In this document: positions 60,222 through 64,000 of the stretch, in pieces
Layout: each line of letters opens with the position of its first letter
Numbering within the stretch: the first letter of the stretch is position 1
Notes under the pieces: generated by a model
What the model was told of the DNA's origin: nothing
The model's input: only the letters and a program-made list of their open reading frames with translations
The model's database searches: none
Program-made: the position numbers and the translations under genes
Assembly: GCF_051912485.1 (NCBI RefSeq)
Contig: NZ_CP196822.1
Span: 744,001 to 808,000, forward strand
Source: Nitrobacter sp051912485
Lineage (GTDB): Bacteria > Pseudomonadota > Alphaproteobacteria > Rhizobiales > Xanthobacteraceae
Direction of reading: 5' to 3'
Length of the DNA stretch: 64,000 bases

Positions 60222-61748
60222 ATGCTTGGACGCATTTTCACCGTCGGCGGATATACGCTGCTCTCGCGGCTGACGGGATTTGTGCGCGACATCATGCTTG
60301 CCGCGATTCTCGGTGCCGGACCGGTCGCGGATGCCTTCTTCGTAGCGCTTCGGCTGCCGAATCATTTCCGGGCGATTTTCGCCGAGGGGGCCTTCAACGC
60401 GGCGTTCGTGCCGGCTTATGCGCATGTCTCAAGCGGTGGCGCAGTTTCCGCAAAGCTGTTCGCCGACCGCATCTTCACCCTGCTGTTACTATCGCAGGTG
60501 ATCCTGCTGGCGATAGCGTGGCTGTTCATGCCGCAAGTCATCGCGCTGCTGGCACCCGGCTTCGTTGATGACCCGGTACGCGGCGAACTCGCCGTTTCGC
60601 TGACGAGGATTACCTTTCCCTATCTGCTGCTGATCACGCTGGTGACGCTGTACGGCGGCATGCTCAATGTCATGCACCGCTTCGCTAGCGCGGCGGCGGC
60701 GCCGATCTTCCTCAACCTGTCGATGGTCCTGACGCTGGCGCTCGCGGCATTCTTCCCCAATGCCGGATATGCGGCGGCGTGGGGCGTGCTGATCTCCGGG
60801 TTCTTGCAGTATTTTCTATTGGTGGCCGACGCCGCGCGTCACGGCCTGATGCCGCGGCTGACGCGGCCGACGCTCGATGCCGACGTGCGTGGGTTCTTTC
60901 GTGCGCTGGGGCCGGCCACGATCGGTTCGATGGGCACGCAGATTGCGATGTTCGCCGATACTATCATCGCCACCTTCCTCGCCGCCGGTGCGTTGTCGGC
61001 GCTGTATTACGCCGACCGGCTCAATCAGTTGCCCATTGGCGTGATTGGCATTGCCATCGGCACCGTGCTGCTGCCCGAGATGTCGCGGCGGATCACCACC
61101 GGCGATCACGAGGGCGCGATGGCATCGCAGCGCCGGGCATTCGATTTCACGTTGCTGTTTTCTGTGCCGTTCGTGGCCGCCTTCCTGACCGTCCCCGACG
61201 TGGTCATGCGGGCGATGTTCGCACGGGGTGCTTTTTCGAAAGCGGACGCGGCAGCAGCCGGCGCGACGCTCGCCGCTTACGCGGTGGGCCTCATCCCCTT
61301 TGTTCTGATCCGCAGTGCGGTCGCCACCTTCTACGCTCGCAAGAACACCGCGACTCCGGTGATGGCCGCATTGACCGGGGTGGCGGTCAACGTCGCGCTG
61401 AAAATCGCGCTGGTGGGGTCGCTCGCGCAGATCGGCCTCGCGCTTGCCACGGCGGTCGGAGCCTGGATCAACCTTCTACTCGTGATCGGATTTGCTGTGC
61501 GGGCGGGATACTTCGAGGTTGGCCGTCCGCTGCTGGTCTCGCTCGGCAAGTTCCTCATCGCGGGCGTGGTGCTCGCGGCGGCGCTGTGGTTCACCGCGCG
61601 CTTCGCCTCGGGGCAATTCGCGTCCTGGAGTTCGATGCGCGATGAAGCGGCCCTTGGATTGCTGATCATCGTCGGTGCGCTCGTCTATGCCGGCGCGGTT
61701 TTGCTGCTGTTCGGCCCACGCTGGCTCAAAGCGCTGGTGCGGGCCTAG
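60222..61748 (+). CDS. murJ: Lipid II flippase MurJ
   Basis: A 508-residue polytopic protein (about 14 helices) of the MOP superfamily that moves lipid II to the periplasm. N-terminal TLLSRLTGFVRDIMLAAILGAGPVADAFFVALRLPNHFRAIFAEGAFNAAFVP (in parts TGFVRDIMLA, FRAIFAEGAFNAAFVP) is the MurJ signature, including the essential Arg residues. YYADRLNQLPIGVIGIAIGTVLLP is also typical. Complete. Functions with the Mur and Fts products of the dcw cluster. Confidence 0.96.
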   Translation: MLGRIFTVGGYTLLSRLTGFVRDIMLAAILGAGPVADAFFVALRLPNHFRAIFAEGAFNAAFVPAYAHVSSGGAVSAKLFADRIFTLLLLSQVILLAIAWLFMPQVIALLAPGFVDDPVRGELAVSLTRITFPYLLLITLVTLYGGMLNVMHRFASAAAAPIFLNLSMVLTLALAAFFPNAGYAAAWGVLISGFLQYFLLVADAARHGLMPRLTRPTLDADVRGFFRALGPATIGSMGTQIAMFADTIIATFLAAGALSALYYADRLNQLPIGVIGIAIGTVLLPEMSRRITTGDHEGAMASQRRAFDFTLLFSVPFVAAFLTVPDVVMRAMFARGAFSKADAAAAGATLAAYAVGLIPFVLIRSAVATFYARKNTATPVMAALTGVAVNVALKIALVGSLAQIGLALATAVGAWINLLLVIGFAVRAGYFEVGRPLLVSLGKFLIAGVVLAAALWFTARFASGQFASWSSMRDEAALGLLIIVGALVYAGAVLLLFGPRWLKALVRA

Positions 61749-61767
61749 AAGCGAACTTCTGAACCGC

Positions 61768-61791
61768 CACACGAGCATTGCGCTCGGTGTG
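61768..61791. repeat. Hairpin after murJ
   Basis: CCACACGAGC and GCTCGGTGTGG pair (one bulged G) over ATTGC, next to GAACTTCTGAACC (61753-61765), the sequence also found after bamD. No T tract, so termination is uncertain. Confidence 0.45.
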
Positions 61792-61838
61792 GTTCAGCGG
61801 CACTATCGCGATAATTCGGGAATGTAGCTGGAGATACC

Positions 61839-64000
<2,162 letters not shown>

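Overview
The window comes from an alphaproteobacterium of the Bradyrhizobium/Rhodopseudomonas/Nitrobacter/Afipia group. Supporting signs are high GC, a tRNA-His with no encoded G-1 and an A73 discriminator, paired phasin genes, a complete dcw cluster in alphaproteobacterial order, a probable UDP-GlcNAc3N gene pair (GnnA/GnnB) as expected for diaminoglucose lipid A, and many intergenic palindromes typical of these genomes. Species cannot be decided from sequence reading alone.

Layout. (1) 1-2182: start of a PAS-type sensor kinase (minus strand, cut by the window edge) and two phasin genes, the second preceded by a TTGC/GCAA palindrome resembling a PhaR operator. (2) 2183-13073: tRNA-His(GTG) carrying an integrated island of about 10.8 kb, bounded by a 45-bp repeat of the tRNA 3' end. 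The island has a tyrosine integrase at its right end, paired 11-bp sites at both ends that look like integrase arm sites, an AlpA-like HTH protein, and a replication-initiator-like protein followed by four helically phased iterons and an AT-rich stretch (a possible cryptic replicon). Cargo includes an orphan Flp pilin, a truncated kinase/HhH protein of TerY-P type, an isoprenylcysteine-methyltransferase-like protein and several small unknowns, two of them apparently frameshifted. (3) 13074-16393: CsbD-like protein, an unknown protein and an AmpD-like amidase. (4) 16394-38523: rsmH-ftsL-ftsI-murE-murF-mraY-murD-ftsW-murG-murC-murB-ddl-ftsQ-ftsA-ftsZ, then lpxC and bamD. (5) 38740-43328: recN, ligA and a fumarylacetoacetate-hydrolase-family gene. 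(6) 43397-61748: envelope glycan region with an MsbA-like ABC exporter, galE, a GT4 glycosyltransferase, the ADP-heptose genes gmhA/gmhB/hldE/hldD with heptosyltransferase waaF, a CapD-like dehydratase, a flippase-like membrane protein, manC, the gnnA/gnnB-like pair and murJ. (7) 61839 to the right edge: large subunit of a molybdenum hydroxylase, cut by the edge.

How it works together. Region 4 makes UDP-MurNAc-pentapeptide (MurB, MurC-F, Ddl) and lipid II (MraY, MurG), polymerises and crosslinks septal peptidoglycan (FtsW, FtsI with FtsL/FtsQ) and positions it with FtsZ/FtsA; MurJ in region 6 is the lipid II flippase. LpxC, GnnA/GnnB, the heptose genes, WaaF, ManC and the exporter feed lipid A and LPS core or O-chain synthesis, and BamD serves outer-membrane protein assembly. 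The chromosome part is therefore largely an envelope and division district, interrupted only by short palindromic repeats.

Most unusual points: the iteron array behind a Rep-like gene inside an integrated island; identical 11-bp pairs in swapped order at both island ends; a C-terminal extension of about 93 residues on MurG; repeat hairpins placed directly upstream of murE, hldD and manC; and CtrA-like TTAA-N7-TTAA variants upstream of ftsW, ftsQ and lpxC.
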